Below, one piece after another: positions 51,911 to 59,859 of a stretch of DNA of 64,000 nucleotides. This DNA is from Afipia sp. GAS231 (GTDB lineage Bacteria; Pseudomonadota; Alphaproteobacteria; Rhizobiales; Xanthobacteraceae). The stretch is from the NCBI RefSeq assembly GCF_900103365.1, contig NZ_LT629703.1:2356001-2420000 (forward strand). The letters are read 5' to 3'. Made by a program: the position numbers and the translations under genes. The notes beneath the pieces are model-generated. The model was not told the origin of the DNA. It ran no database searches and saw nothing but the letters and a program-made list of their open reading frames with translations. Position 1 is the first letter of the stretch, and each line of letters opens with the position of its first letter.

Positions 51911-52086
51911 CGAAAAATTCCTTATGGAACCATCGATGCAATTATATCGCCAGAAGCGGGCGGCAGCATGGTAACGAAGCGCCTCCCGAAATTTCGGTCG
52001 ATGGTTGTTGCACTAATGTCTCATCCTGAAGATCTGGTCAGGCCCATGACCATCGGGCAATCCAGGGCATGGAGAGGGAGATCGAG

Positions 52087-52467
52087 ATGGATGACCGAAC
52101 CGTGCGGGCGGCGCTCGAGCGCCATTGGCAAGCCTCCGATGCGAGCGACTTCGAGGTCGAACATGAAATCTACCGCGAGGATGCCGTGCTCGATTATCCG
52201 CAATCGGGCGAACGCATCCGCGGCCGCCGCAACATCCAGGAAAGCCGGCGCGCCCAGCCGAACACGAAGCGCTTTACGGTGCGGCGAATGATCGGCGGCG
52301 GCGATCTCTGGATCACCGAATTCGTGCTCAGCTATGACGGCGTACCATCCTACACCGTGAGCATCATGGAATTCCGCGAGGGACTCGTCGCCCACGAAAC
52401 GCAATATTTCGCCGATCGGTTCGACCCTTCGCCCTCACGGGCACACCTCGTCGAGCGAACAAGCTAA
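52087..52467 (+). CDS. NTF2-like (SnoaL-type) protein, intact copy
   Basis: I start at ATG 52087 behind GGGAG, giving 126 residues. The fold signature is VRAALERHWQASDASDFEVEHEIYREDAVLDYPQSGERIRGRRNIQESR, a helix followed by a beta-sheet cup. It continues with FTVRRMIGGGDLWITEFVLSYDGVPSYTVSIMEFREGLVAHETQYFADRF. Such proteins are small enzymes or ligand binders; none can be named. A second, frameshifted copy lies at 57052-57434. Confidence 0.82.
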   Translation: MDDRTVRAALERHWQASDASDFEVEHEIYREDAVLDYPQSGERIRGRRNIQESRRAQPNTKRFTVRRMIGGGDLWITEFVLSYDGVPSYTVSIMEFREGLVAHETQYFADRFDPSPSRAHLVERTS

Positions 52468-52516
52468 ATCAACTTATCCTGAACGTGCTGATGGATTCAG
52501 AGCGAACACGAAACCA

Positions 52517-52789
52517 TCACAGGCTGTGGCGCCAGGCATCCAGGTACAAGGGAGACCTTCGCACCTCTTCGATATCCGTCCTCGATACGCCGATGTCGTC
52601 GAGCAGCCGGTCATCGAGTTCGAGAAGTTCCCTGTATTCGGCCCGTCTTTCCAACCACAGCGCCATTCCGGCCAGCCAGGCCAGAGGGATTTTCCAAGAC
52701 CATCTCCAAGCCCATCTCAGGGTCGGAAAAGAGGCCGGGACTTCGTCGAGCGCGTTGGTTGAATGGTCGATGGTGCTGCTGCAAGGCAT
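52517..52789 (-). CDS. DUF1127 small protein
   Basis: A 90-residue protein behind a near-perfect ribosome site (GAGGAGGTGAAAC). The C-terminal RELLELDDRLLDDIGVSRTDIEEVRRSPLY is the DUF1127 arginine/leucine motif. A hydrophobic stretch (IPLAWLAGMALWLERR) precedes it. DUF1127 proteins in alphaproteobacteria are tied to RNA turnover and phosphate/carbon adaptation. Its expression signal looks strong. Confidence 0.85.
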   Translation of the reverse strand: MPCSSTIDHSTNALDEVPASFPTLRWAWRWSWKIPLAWLAGMALWLERRAEYRELLELDDRLLDDIGVSRTDIEEVRRSPLYLDAWRHSL

Positions 52790-52911
52790 GTTTCACCTCC
52801 TCAAAAGGAGCGAAACAACGCTTGGCTGCGGGAGCTGATCGGGCGGTTGTCAATGGCCCGAGTGATCACCCTACCACAACCACCCTTCGTGCTCAAGCGA
52901 CAGCAAGCGTA

Positions 52912-53376
52912 TCAACTCATGAAGTCGCCATGCGGCTTGCCGCGCTTGACCATCTCGCGGCAGTAAGCATAGAGCGCGTCATAGACGATCCACGCTGCTG
53001 CATTGTGTTCGTGGTCGTCCTTGAAGCCGAGATGCCGAAAGCCTTCGGCGACGGCTTCGAGGCCCGGCCCCTCCGGCTGATGGTACAACGTATTGTCGGT
53101 ATCGGCGCCGTTGACGATCCGCCCCAGCAGCATCAACGCGGGATCGCCGGTCAGCTTGTACTTTTTCAGGATGGCCTCGAACGAACATTCCTTGCCGTGA
53201 TGGCCGAGCTCGACGTCCTTGACGTCATAGGGAATGGCGTCGAGGCGCTTCGCCTCCGCCATCACCTTCTCTCCCGGCACGAACACGAACTCGGCTTCCT
53301 GATCGACGAACTTCTTGATCAGCCATGGGCATGCAACGCGGTCGACCTTGACCTTTTCGCGGGTGATCCATTTCAT
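52912..53376 (-). CDS. ChrB-like chromate-resistance domain protein
   Basis: From ATG 53376, with CAGGAG 9 nt upstream, this is 154 residues. MKWITREKVKVDRVACPWLIKKFVDQEAEFVFVPGEKVMAEAKRLDAIPYDVKDVELGHHGKECSFEAIL matches the C-terminal domain of ChrB. The regulatory N-terminal half of full ChrB is missing, and no ChrA transporter is present. It is the last gene of an operon with a beta-propeller protein, a TSUP transporter and a DUF1259 protein. A direct role in chromate resistance is therefore uncertain. Confidence 0.85.
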   Translation of the reverse strand: MKWITREKVKVDRVACPWLIKKFVDQEAEFVFVPGEKVMAEAKRLDAIPYDVKDVELGHHGKECSFEAILKKYKLTGDPALMLLGRIVNGADTDNTLYHQPEGPGLEAVAEGFRHLGFKDDHEHNAAAWIVYDALYAYCREMVKRGKPHGDFMS

Positions 53377-53411
53377 TTTCAAGTCTCCTGTTCAGCTTAG
53401 ATCGGCGGACG

Positions 53412-54308
53412 TCAGGCGTCCGAGAGGACGAGAATTCCGCCATGCGCGGGTGAAATCACGTAGAGCTGGTCCGGCGCCACCAGCGCCGTGGTATGCGCGC
53501 CCGCGCCGGTCACGGTGCGCGTGGTATTTCCGTTGCGCGGGTCGATTGAATCGACGAGCCCGGGCTCCCCGATGGCAACATGCACCAGACCGCTTGCGGG
53601 GTTGAAGAACGTGACATCGGGCGGGCCGCCGATCGGCCAGACGTTGGTGACGTCGCCCGAGGTGCTGTTCATCTCGACCAGCGTTGAATCGTCACAGGCA
53701 ACATACAGCCGGCCTCGGGAATGATCGATGTCGAGACCATGCGCGCCCGACGACGGGATTTTCCAGTGCGTCACCACGCCAAGATCGGGTAGACGCGCGA
53801 CCAGCACCATCGAGGGCTCGCGGATGGCGAGGAAGATCCGCCCAGCGTCGGCGTCGGTGACGCACCAGCGCGGTCGCCCCGGCAGGTCGATCGATACGTG
53901 TTTTTGGTCGCGCAATCCAAAGAGCTGCAGCGTCGGCTTTTCCGTGTCATTGCCGATACAGGCTGCGATCCCGAGTCCGGCTCGGGCGACGATCACGGCG
54001 CCGTTCGGTCGCGCGCCGGTCTTGAACACGGCACGGGTTTCGAGGGTGCCGGCATCCAGCCAGGCGATGCTGGCGCTGCCGCGGTTGGTTGCCAGAATCT
54101 GTCCGTCGTCGGCGACGGCCCCGGCCACGCCGGAAAATCCCGGCAGCGTCGCAAAGTGGCGGCCAGCGTCGTGATCGATCACCTCGATACAATCGCGCGC
54201 GGTGTGTGCAATGAAGACGCGCCGGCTCTTCGCATCGAAGGCGGCGTGATCAAACTCGCTGCCAACCGCATTTGGCATGGTGATGGTTCCGATTATTTTC
54301 AATGGCAT
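53412..54308 (-). CDS. YncE-like beta-propeller protein
   Basis: A 298-residue protein made of repeated blades, for example FDHAAFDAKSRRVFIAHTARDCIEVIDHDAG, GLDIDHSRGRLYVACDDSTLVEMNSTSGDV and GAHTTALVAPDQLYVISPAHGGILVLSDA. This is the YVTN/YncE-like seven-bladed pattern. No signal peptide is evident, which is unusual for the family. GAGG lies 5 nt before the ATG. It lies between the TSUP and ChrB-like genes. Role unknown. Confidence 0.78.
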   Translation of the reverse strand: MPLKIIGTITMPNAVGSEFDHAAFDAKSRRVFIAHTARDCIEVIDHDAGRHFATLPGFSGVAGAVADDGQILATNRGSASIAWLDAGTLETRAVFKTGARPNGAVIVARAGLGIAACIGNDTEKPTLQLFGLRDQKHVSIDLPGRPRWCVTDADAGRIFLAIREPSMVLVARLPDLGVVTHWKIPSSGAHGLDIDHSRGRLYVACDDSTLVEMNSTSGDVTNVWPIGGPPDVTFFNPASGLVHVAIGEPGLVDSIDPRNGNTTRTVTGAGAHTTALVAPDQLYVISPAHGGILVLSDA

Positions 54309-54315
54309 AATGACC

Positions 54316-55071
54316 TCACGATGCCCCGGGTGCGGGAGCGATCAATGCCGGCACGACCAGTGACAGGCCGGCAAACAGCAGGAGCACCAAAACCGCTTTG
54401 CGGAATGTCTCGTCACTGATCGTTCCGTAGAGTTTGAATCCGGCCCAGAGCCCGGCGAGCATGAACGGGAAGCCCAGTCCATACAGTTTGAGGGTTTCGG
54501 GCGTGACGGCACCGGTGACAACCATCGAAATGCAGATCACCACAAAGGCCGCGAACAGCACCGGCTGGAACACCGCGCGTTGCACATCTCTGGTCCAGCC
54601 CCGCCATTGGCAGGAGATCGTGGATACGATGCCACCAAGTCCGGTCAGTCCACCCACCAGTCCATTAACAACACCAATGGCAATGTCGGACCCTGTTCCA
54701 ATTTTCATCGGCCTGAATGCCGGCCGTGCCAGGCCGTAGACCGTATAGAGCACGAGCAATACACCGACGCCCGACCGCAGATGGACCGGGTTGATGTGGT
54801 TCAGCAGGATCACTCCGATCGGGACGCCGATCGTCGTGCCCAGTACCAGCGGCCAGATACTTTGCCAGTTCAATGCCTGGCGCAGTTTCAGGATGCCGTA
54901 ACCCTGCGTGAGCAGACCGTAGCCGGCGATCAGTGCTGCGGTTTGTACAGGGGTAATGATGTGCAGCCATACACCCGACACCACCAGACCCATTGCGAAA
55001 CCGGAAAAGCCGCTGACGAAACCGCCGGCAAAGGCCGCAAGAGCAAAAAGAGTGAGAATCCATCCATCCAT
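54316..55071 (-). CDS. TSUP (TauE/SafE) family membrane transporter
   Basis: I start at ATG 55071 (MDGWILTLFALAAF) behind GGGGGAG, giving 251 residues with about eight helices. GGFVSGFSGFAMGLVVSGVWL and NGLVGGLTGLGGIVSTISCQW are the two inverted-repeat motifs of the family. TSUP proteins export or import small organic or sulfur anions. Here it precedes the beta-propeller gene by 7 nt. The transported anion is unknown. Confidence 0.87.
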   Translation of the reverse strand: MDGWILTLFALAAFAGGFVSGFSGFAMGLVVSGVWLHIITPVQTAALIAGYGLLTQGYGILKLRQALNWQSIWPLVLGTTIGVPIGVILLNHINPVHLRSGVGVLLVLYTVYGLARPAFRPMKIGTGSDIAIGVVNGLVGGLTGLGGIVSTISCQWRGWTRDVQRAVFQPVLFAAFVVICISMVVTGAVTPETLKLYGLGFPFMLAGLWAGFKLYGTISDETFRKAVLVLLLFAGLSLVVPALIAPAPGAS

Positions 55072-55105
55072 AAGTCGCTCCCCCAAAACGGGTAACGAGC
55101 ACTTG

Positions 55106-55119
55106 GATGGATATCCATC
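55106..55119. promoter_or_regulatory. perfect 14-bp palindrome upstream of TSUP gene
   Basis: GATGGATATCCATC is fully symmetric and lies 34 nt upstream of the TSUP start, in the 111-nt gap after the DUF1259 gene. It may be an operator controlling the downstream three genes. No -10/-35 pair is clear. Confidence 0.4.
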
Positions 55120-55182
55120 TGGTGGGGAGGCTCAGGATCCCCGCAGTCTTCAGGCTACCGGCTCGATCGAACTCCTCCAACT

Positions 55183-56070
55183 CTAGCTTTTCGTGCTCGC
55201 CGTTTTGTCGAGTGCGGCGCGAAGGCCGCGGGCCAATTTCAACGCATCATCATTGGCCCAGAAATGAAGGAAAAACAGCCGCGGCTGTTCGTCCAGCATA
55301 TGGCTGTGGACGGCGGTGACGTCGATGCCGTTCGTTCGCAAGGCTCTGATCACCGGATTCACCTCGTCGCCGGACAGAACGAAATCCCCGGTGATCGCTG
55401 CCTTGCCGCCACCGGTCGGCTGAAAGCCGATCGCGATCGCGACGCCCATCGGCCCGACCGGACTCATCTGCATGCCATTTTCTGTGACCGGATCACGGCG
55501 CGGCACCGCAAATTGATAGACGCCGCCGTTCGCCTGCCCTTTGACGCCGATGATCTGATCAAGCTGTGCGGTGTCGAGATCGACGGCTGGCGGTGGCGCC
55601 GCAGCGGGCGCCGCGAGCGGGGTCTTGCTCGCCGCCAGCGCATCGCGAATAACGGTCGCCATCTTCGCGGGATCGCCGTGGCCTCCGACATGCATGTAGA
55701 ACGTGGCGGGGCTGGCGCGCAGCAGGTGATTGTGCACGGCGGTGATCTCAAGCCCGCCTTCGATCATCTTGAGCATGACCGGATTGATTTCGGTCTCAAG
55801 CAGAACGAGGTCACCCATCACCATGGCCTCGCCGTGCATCGGCTTGAACGCGACCCAGCCACCGAGCGCCAGCGCCGGCTTGATGGTAACGCCATCAAGG
55901 GTCACGGCAAGATCGGTGCGGGGGAAACCGTAGCGGTGCACGTCGCCCGAAACCGCAGGCTTCCTGCCGAAGGCGTCATCGACTTTCTGCCAGTCGATTT
56001 CCTGCGCGTTCGCGACGGTCGTGAATGAGGCGACAAGGATCGTGGCTACATGCCAAAGTTTGAAGCCCAT
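55183..56070 (-). CDS. exported DUF1259 (LppY/LpqO-like) protein with two repeats
   Basis: A 295-residue protein with a signal peptide (LWHVATILVASFTTVANAQ). It has two DUF1259 units: residues about 25-145 (VTLDGVTIKPALALGGWVAFKP, TAVHNHLLRASPATFYMHVGGHGDP) and 165-290 (VAIAIGFQPTGGGKAAITGDFVL, TAVHSHMLDEQPRLFFLHFWANDD). The repeated HNHLL/HSHML and FYMH/FFLH histidines suggest a metal-binding site in each unit. GGAGG precedes the ATG. It leads the TSUP-propeller-ChrB-like set. Confidence 0.87.
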   Translation of the reverse strand: MGFKLWHVATILVASFTTVANAQEIDWQKVDDAFGRKPAVSGDVHRYGFPRTDLAVTLDGVTIKPALALGGWVAFKPMHGEAMVMGDLVLLETEINPVMLKMIEGGLEITAVHNHLLRASPATFYMHVGGHGDPAKMATVIRDALAASKTPLAAPAAAPPPAVDLDTAQLDQIIGVKGQANGGVYQFAVPRRDPVTENGMQMSPVGPMGVAIAIGFQPTGGGKAAITGDFVLSGDEVNPVIRALRTNGIDVTAVHSHMLDEQPRLFFLHFWANDDALKLARGLRAALDKTASTKS

Positions 56071-56301
56071 TTAACTGTCCTCCGGGTCTGGGGTGGCATC
56101 AGACTGCGCCATATCCGATGGCGGCATGCCGGCCTCGAATCCCATTGCGCGCAACGCAATGACAAAGCCTTCGCTGATCCGCTGTGCACTACCGGAATAA
56201 GTGATCGACGAGGTCTCGCGAACAGCATCGATCGGCGCCGCCTCGGCGTCGATTTGTCCACAACGGGTAATTGGCGAGATTGAGAGCCTTCGGCCGTCCA
56301 T
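56071..56301 (-). CDS. possible small ORF upstream of DUF1259 gene
   Basis: An open frame of 76 residues from ATG 56301 (GAGAGGA upstream) ends in a TAA directly before the DUF1259 ATG. The sequence (MDGRRLSISPITRCGQIDAEAAPIDAVRETSS) matches nothing I recognise and its third positions are less GC-rich than those of neighbouring genes. The rest of the 434-nt space to 56504 shows nothing further. It may be non-coding. Confidence 0.3.
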   Translation of the reverse strand: MDGRRLSISPITRCGQIDAEAAPIDAVRETSSITYSGSAQRISEGFVIALRAMGFEAGMPPSDMAQSDATPDPEDS

Positions 56302-56504
56302 GCGCAATCCTCTCGACAAAATCGAGCGTTGCGCAGAGCTTGGACGGGAACCGTCTGATGGGGAGTCTGCGTTTCCCCGAGGCCTTTTTTAATCAGAGTG
56401 CGCTGCACACGCAATAGGCGGATCGGGGACATCGTTACGTTCCGACGTCACGAGGCTGTGTGCAGAGTCAGATCGCACCACCAAGCCACTGAACAGGATC
56501 GGTT

Positions 56505-57008
56505 ATGGACAACAAACGCATCGTACATCTGGCGGCAGGTCTCGCTCTGCTGATTTCGACTCCGTGCCGCGCACAGGAATCGCTCGTGACCTACAAGTCT
56601 CTGAGTCCGGCAATTGCCCTCGAACTGGCCCAGGCCGCGCTCCTGAACTGTCAGCAACGCGGATATCAAGCGGCAGTCGCCGTGGTCGATCGGTTCGGCG
56701 TGATCCAGGTCATCCTGCGCGATCGTTATGCGGGACCTCACACCCCCGCCACCGCTTCGGGCAAGGCATGGACCGCGGCGACCTTCCGCAGCAGCACGAG
56801 CAACCTGTTCAGCATCAGCCAGCCGGGCATGATGCAGGCAGGCATTCGCAATCTTCCGGGCGCGGTCGTCATTGCCGGCGGACTCGTGGTCGAAGCGAGC
56901 GGTTCGCTGGTTGGCGCGATCGGCGTCTCGGGAGCCCCCGGAGGCGATGCCGACGAAGCCTGCGCCAAGGCTGGAATGGATGCGATTCAATCCAAACTGG
57001 ACTTTTAA
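56505..57008 (+). CDS. exported GlcG/HbpS-like protein
   Basis: A 167-residue protein with a signal peptide (IVHLAAGLALLISTPCRAQ). ALELAQAALLNCQQRGYQAAVAVVDRFGVIQVILRDRYAGPHTPATASGKAWTAATF and GGLVVEASGSLVGAIGVSGAPGGDADEACAKAGMDAI are characteristic of the HbpS/GlcG fold, which includes haem-binding and redox-sensing members. It is divergent from the DUF1259 operon and 43 nt upstream of the broken NTF2-like copy. Ligand not known. Confidence 0.87.
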   Translation: MDNKRIVHLAAGLALLISTPCRAQESLVTYKSLSPAIALELAQAALLNCQQRGYQAAVAVVDRFGVIQVILRDRYAGPHTPATASGKAWTAATFRSSTSNLFSISQPGMMQAGIRNLPGAVVIAGGLVVEASGSLVGAIGVSGAPGGDADEACAKAGMDAIQSKLDF

Positions 57009-57051
57009 CGATGTGGTCGAACCCACGAACCATGCGAGGCAGGAGATCGAC

Positions 57052-57434
57052 ATGGATGATCGAACCGTGCGAGCCGCGCTCGATCGCCATTGGAACGCTT
57101 CCGATGCGAGTGATTTCGAGGCCGAACATGACATCTACCGCGAGGATGCCGTGCTCGATTATCCGCAATCGAGCGAGCGCATCCGCGGCCGGCGCAACAT
57201 TCAGGAGAGCCGGCGCGTCCAGCCGAACACGAAGCGCTTTACGGTCCGGCGAATGATCGGCCGCGGCGATCTCTGGTCACCGAATTCGTGCTCAGCTATG
57301 ACGGCGTACCGTCCTATACCGTGAGCATCATGGAATTCCGCGACGGACTGGTGGCCCACGAAACCCAATATTTCGCCGACCGGTTCGACCCGTCACCGTC
57401 GCGGGCGCACCTTGTCGAACGGTCTGACCCGTAA
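57052..57434 (+). pseudogene. NTF2-like protein, frameshifted second copy
   Basis: The sequence follows the intact gene at 52087-52467 closely (MDDRTVRAALDRHWNASDASDFEAEHDIYREDAVLDYPQ). At 57276/57277 the copy reads CTCTGGTCACC where the intact gene has CTCTGGATCACC. Loss of that A shifts the frame, so translation continues as LWSPNSCSAMTAY. Adding the base restores an open frame to TAA at 57432-57434 with the same ending (FADRFDPSPSRAHLVER). Deletion or sequencing error cannot be told apart here. Confidence 0.85.
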
Positions 57435-57485
57435 CATTGCCGCGCGGATGTCGCGCTGATGACCCGTAATCGGCATTCCGTACTG

Positions 57486-57947
57486 TCAGAGCGGCGATGT
57501 GTGCCACCCGAAACCTCTCACCCAGGGACGCTTCCCAACACATCCCGCGACCCAGCCGCCGAAGCATCCGCTAACGATCAATCCCCCTGCGGCCTGCCAG
57601 TCACTCGGCTTCATAGAGCCGAAATCTCTCCACCTGAAGGTCCAAATACCATCCTCTGCGTTTGGAAGAGTCATAAACACGAAGAGACCGCACAAACCAC
57701 CCAAAACGAGCAACGGCCAACGCCCGCGGTAACGGAACGCATGGATCACAACCCAAATCAACAGAAACGGAATCATCACGCGCAGAGGAATGACCATCAA
57801 GGAAAATACCAACAAGACGATGAAGCCACTCGCGAACTGCTCGAACTTCCAGGCGCCAAATGTCATGGTGAGCAAGGCGACGGCGACACACATGGCAAGC
57901 ACTTGTGCGAGATAGGCTGCAAAAAGCCGTCCCATGCCGACTAACAT
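57486..57947 (-). CDS. small polytopic membrane protein, function unknown
   Basis: From ATG 57947 (MLVGMGRLFAAYLAQ) this is 153 residues; an upstream start at 57986 adds 13. Four hydrophobic segments are visible (VLAMCVAVALLTMTFGAW, FIVLLVFSLMVIPLRVMIPFLLIWVVI, WPLLVLGGLCGLFVFMTL, GGLIVSGCFGGWVAGCVG). Base composition is lower in GC than the core genes. It is followed by a second small membrane-protein gene. No family recognised. Confidence 0.6.
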   Translation of the reverse strand: MLVGMGRLFAAYLAQVLAMCVAVALLTMTFGAWKFEQFASGFIVLLVFSLMVIPLRVMIPFLLIWVVIHAFRYRGRWPLLVLGGLCGLFVFMTLPNAEDGIWTFRWRDFGSMKPSDWQAAGGLIVSGCFGGWVAGCVGKRPWVRGFGWHTSPL

Positions 57948-57997
57948 ACTTGCGGCCTTCCTCGAAGCTGGCGGATGCAGGCGCATTATCCCTCGGA

Positions 57998-58291
57998 CTA
58001 TTCCTCAAAAATCGCCAACACATAAAAATAGATCAGGCTTAGACAGAACGGTATCCCGAAAACAGATAAACAAACCGCGAAAGTAAACAGCCACGGATGA
58101 TCGAAGTACGAGATCATCACATTTGGACGAAAACGATTGGCCCATTCAATCTGACCCGTACGAAAAACCACGAGAATATTGTTGCTGAAAACACATAATC
58201 CGCCGATTCCCAAGACTGGCACAAACGGATTGTCCCTTAGCTTGCGAAGGGCAGCTTTCTGGCTCTCGGTACGCAAGAATATCGACGGCAT
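57998..58291 (-). CDS. small membrane protein, function unknown
   Basis: From ATG 58291 (MPSIFLRTESQKAALRKLRDN) this is 97 residues; 58318 is an alternative start. Two hydrophobic segments (VPVLGIGGLCVFSNNILVVF and WLFTFAVCLSVFGIPFCLSLIYFYVLAIF) flank a short polar loop. It lies 50 nt upstream of the other small membrane-protein gene on the same strand. Composition is A/T-rich for this genome. It may be an accessory gene carried next to the IS element. Confidence 0.55.
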   Translation of the reverse strand: MPSIFLRTESQKAALRKLRDNPFVPVLGIGGLCVFSNNILVVFRTGQIEWANRFRPNVMISYFDHPWLFTFAVCLSVFGIPFCLSLIYFYVLAIFEE

Positions 58292-58429
58292 AGCCTTCCC
58301 CCGGAATGGGGCGACCATACGAGCAAGATGATAATGATCCAGTCTGCGCGATAGATAAAGTTGAACTCAAATGCGATCCAGGACCGCGCATGAGTCGCCC
58401 CTGGCGCGCAAGGACGATGTTGATCGCGC

Positions 58430-58553
58430 GCGTGCGACAAACTGGCACGACGGGCAAATCACCAAAAGTCTGTCCAGCCCTTCGGATAAAAATATTTCCG
58501 TTGAGCCGTCGGGCAAATCAGATCTAGGACTCCCGCCATCCTGTCCCACCAGA
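58430..58553. repeat. dispersed intergenic repeat, left part
   Basis: The stretch holds CGGGCAAATCA twice (58451-58461 and 58510-58520) and ends CCCGCCATCCTGTCCCACC. I recall this as the left part of a recurrent Bradyrhizobium intergenic sequence. Its continuation appears on the far side of the IS110 element at 59860. Confidence 0.5.
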
Positions 58554-58711
58554 GCAACTGTGCTGAAGTAAACCGGCGATCGGCCGGGCCTCAAGGCTGG
58601 TGCGGGGCGCGCCCCGCCTTCGGCGGCTTACGGCCTTGACCCCGTCCGCTCTCCGGTCTGTTGGCTTGGCATGCGCTCGGTCGATGACCGAGCGCGGTGA
58701 GGTGCGCTCGC

Positions 58712-59674
58712 TCAGTTCAGTGCGTAACGGCTGGGATCCCATTTCTGCCGTCGTGCGATCATGATGTTGAGGATGACGATGAGCTTGCGCATGCAGGCGA
58801 CAAGCACCACTTTCGGCTTCTTTCCCTTGGCAATCAGGCGGTCGTAGAAGGCCTTGAGCACCGGGTTGTTCTGCGTGGCTGCGCCGAGGCAGGGCATGTA
58901 GATGGCGTTGCGGACCCAGCGGCGGCCACCCTTGATATGACGCTCACCGCGCCGATGGCCGCTATCGTCGTCGTACGGGGCGGCGCCTAATAACGCACCG
59001 GCGATCTTGTTGCTCACCTGCCCAAGCTCCGGCATCCCCGCAATGAGGTTGGCGGAGGTCGTTTCGGCGAGGCCCGGCACGCTCTCGATGATCTCGGCAC
59101 GCTCGGCAAGGTGTGGCGAGGCCTTGATCTTGGCCGCAATTGCCGCCTCGAGCTTGGCAATTTCACTGACCAGATTCTTCAAGACGCGGGCATGCGTTTT
59201 CTGAACCAGTCCTGGTGCAGCATGCTCGTTTTGGCTTTGCAAGCGCGTCTTGAGATCACCCAGACCGATGCGCGCTTTCACCAGCGCCAGCAACTCCTCG
59301 CGTGCGGCATCGTGGGTCTGGCTCGGCGCCTCGGTAAATATCTCGGCGAACCAGGCGATCATCTCCGCGTCGATCACATCGTTCTTTGCCAGCCGGCCGG
59401 CCGATAGCGCGAAGCTGCGGACGCGTTTGGGGTCGACGATCCGCACCTCGACACCGGCCTGGCGCAGTAGCTTGGCCCAGTCACGCTCGTAACCGCCGCT
59501 CGCCTCCATCACAGCCCTGGTTGCCTTGTACTTGCGAAGCCAGGCCACCAGCTTGCGGTGGCCTTGTCCCGTGTTCGGACAGACCTGACGCAATGACAGC
59601 GAGCGAATGCACGCATCCACCTTGTCCTTTGCCACATCGATGCCCACGACAATGCGATCATCTTGTGCCATCAT
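58712..59674 (-). CDS. IS110-family DEDD transposase
   Basis: From ATG 59674 (MAQDDRIVVGIDVAKDK) this is 320 residues. The RuvC-like domain carries Asp in VGIDVAKDK, Glu in RAVMEASGGYER and two Asp in KNDVIDAEMIAWFAE. The C-terminal Transposase_20 domain has SVPGLAETTSANLIAGMPELGQ and the catalytic Ser in APYDDDSGHRRGERHIKGGRRWVRNA. No stop or frameshift interrupts it, so the element may be active. It acts as a bridge-RNA-guided recombinase in characterised relatives. Confidence 0.94.
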   Translation of the reverse strand: MMAQDDRIVVGIDVAKDKVDACIRSLSLRQVCPNTGQGHRKLVAWLRKYKATRAVMEASGGYERDWAKLLRQAGVEVRIVDPKRVRSFALSAGRLAKNDVIDAEMIAWFAEIFTEAPSQTHDAAREELLALVKARIGLGDLKTRLQSQNEHAAPGLVQKTHARVLKNLVSEIAKLEAAIAAKIKASPHLAERAEIIESVPGLAETTSANLIAGMPELGQVSNKIAGALLGAAPYDDDSGHRRGERHIKGGRRWVRNAIYMPCLGAATQNNPVLKAFYDRLIAKGKKPKVVLVACMRKLIVILNIMIARRQKWDPSRYALN

Positions 59675-59859
59675 CCACTCCCTTCCTTGCTCGGTACGGG
59701 CTCGAAGCCCTTGCAACTGTTCGGGTTGAGGAAGACGCCGGAGCTGTCCCTCGCTCTGGTACAGGCTCTGTCGCCTTTGGGGCGTACGGGCTCAGTTCCA
59801 GCAACGGGCGGTTGGTCCGCAACCGCCCGTTCGCTCATTCTGCCAAATTTTTTGGACAC
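59675..59859 (-). ncRNA. candidate bridge RNA region of the IS110 element
   Basis: The non-coding leader before the transposase contains a perfect 11-bp stem (arms 59803-59813 and 59821-59831, loop 7 nt) and a smaller hairpin (GGGCT-TCG-AGCCC, 59698-59710). GTACGGGCTC also occurs twice (about 59694 and 59784). IS110-group elements carry their bridge RNA in this upstream position. Boundaries and loop roles are not determined. Confidence 0.4.

Larger units (their letters stand above)
58554..59859 (-). mobile_element. IS110-family insertion sequence (about 1.3 kb)
   Basis: Borders are inferred from where the flanking dispersed repeat stops and resumes. Inside lie one intact DEDD transposase gene, a 158-nt GC-rich 3' flank with a perfect 10-bp hairpin (GCGCTCGGTC-GAT-GACCGAGCGC, 58673-58695) and a 185-nt structured 5' flank. 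No terminal inverted repeat or target duplication is evident, as expected for this family. Exact ends may be off by several bases. Confidence 0.75.

Noticed and set aside
56448..57134. A 228-residue minus-strand frame opposite the HbpS-like gene
   Set aside because: It lies antisense to a gene with a signal peptide and complete family motifs.
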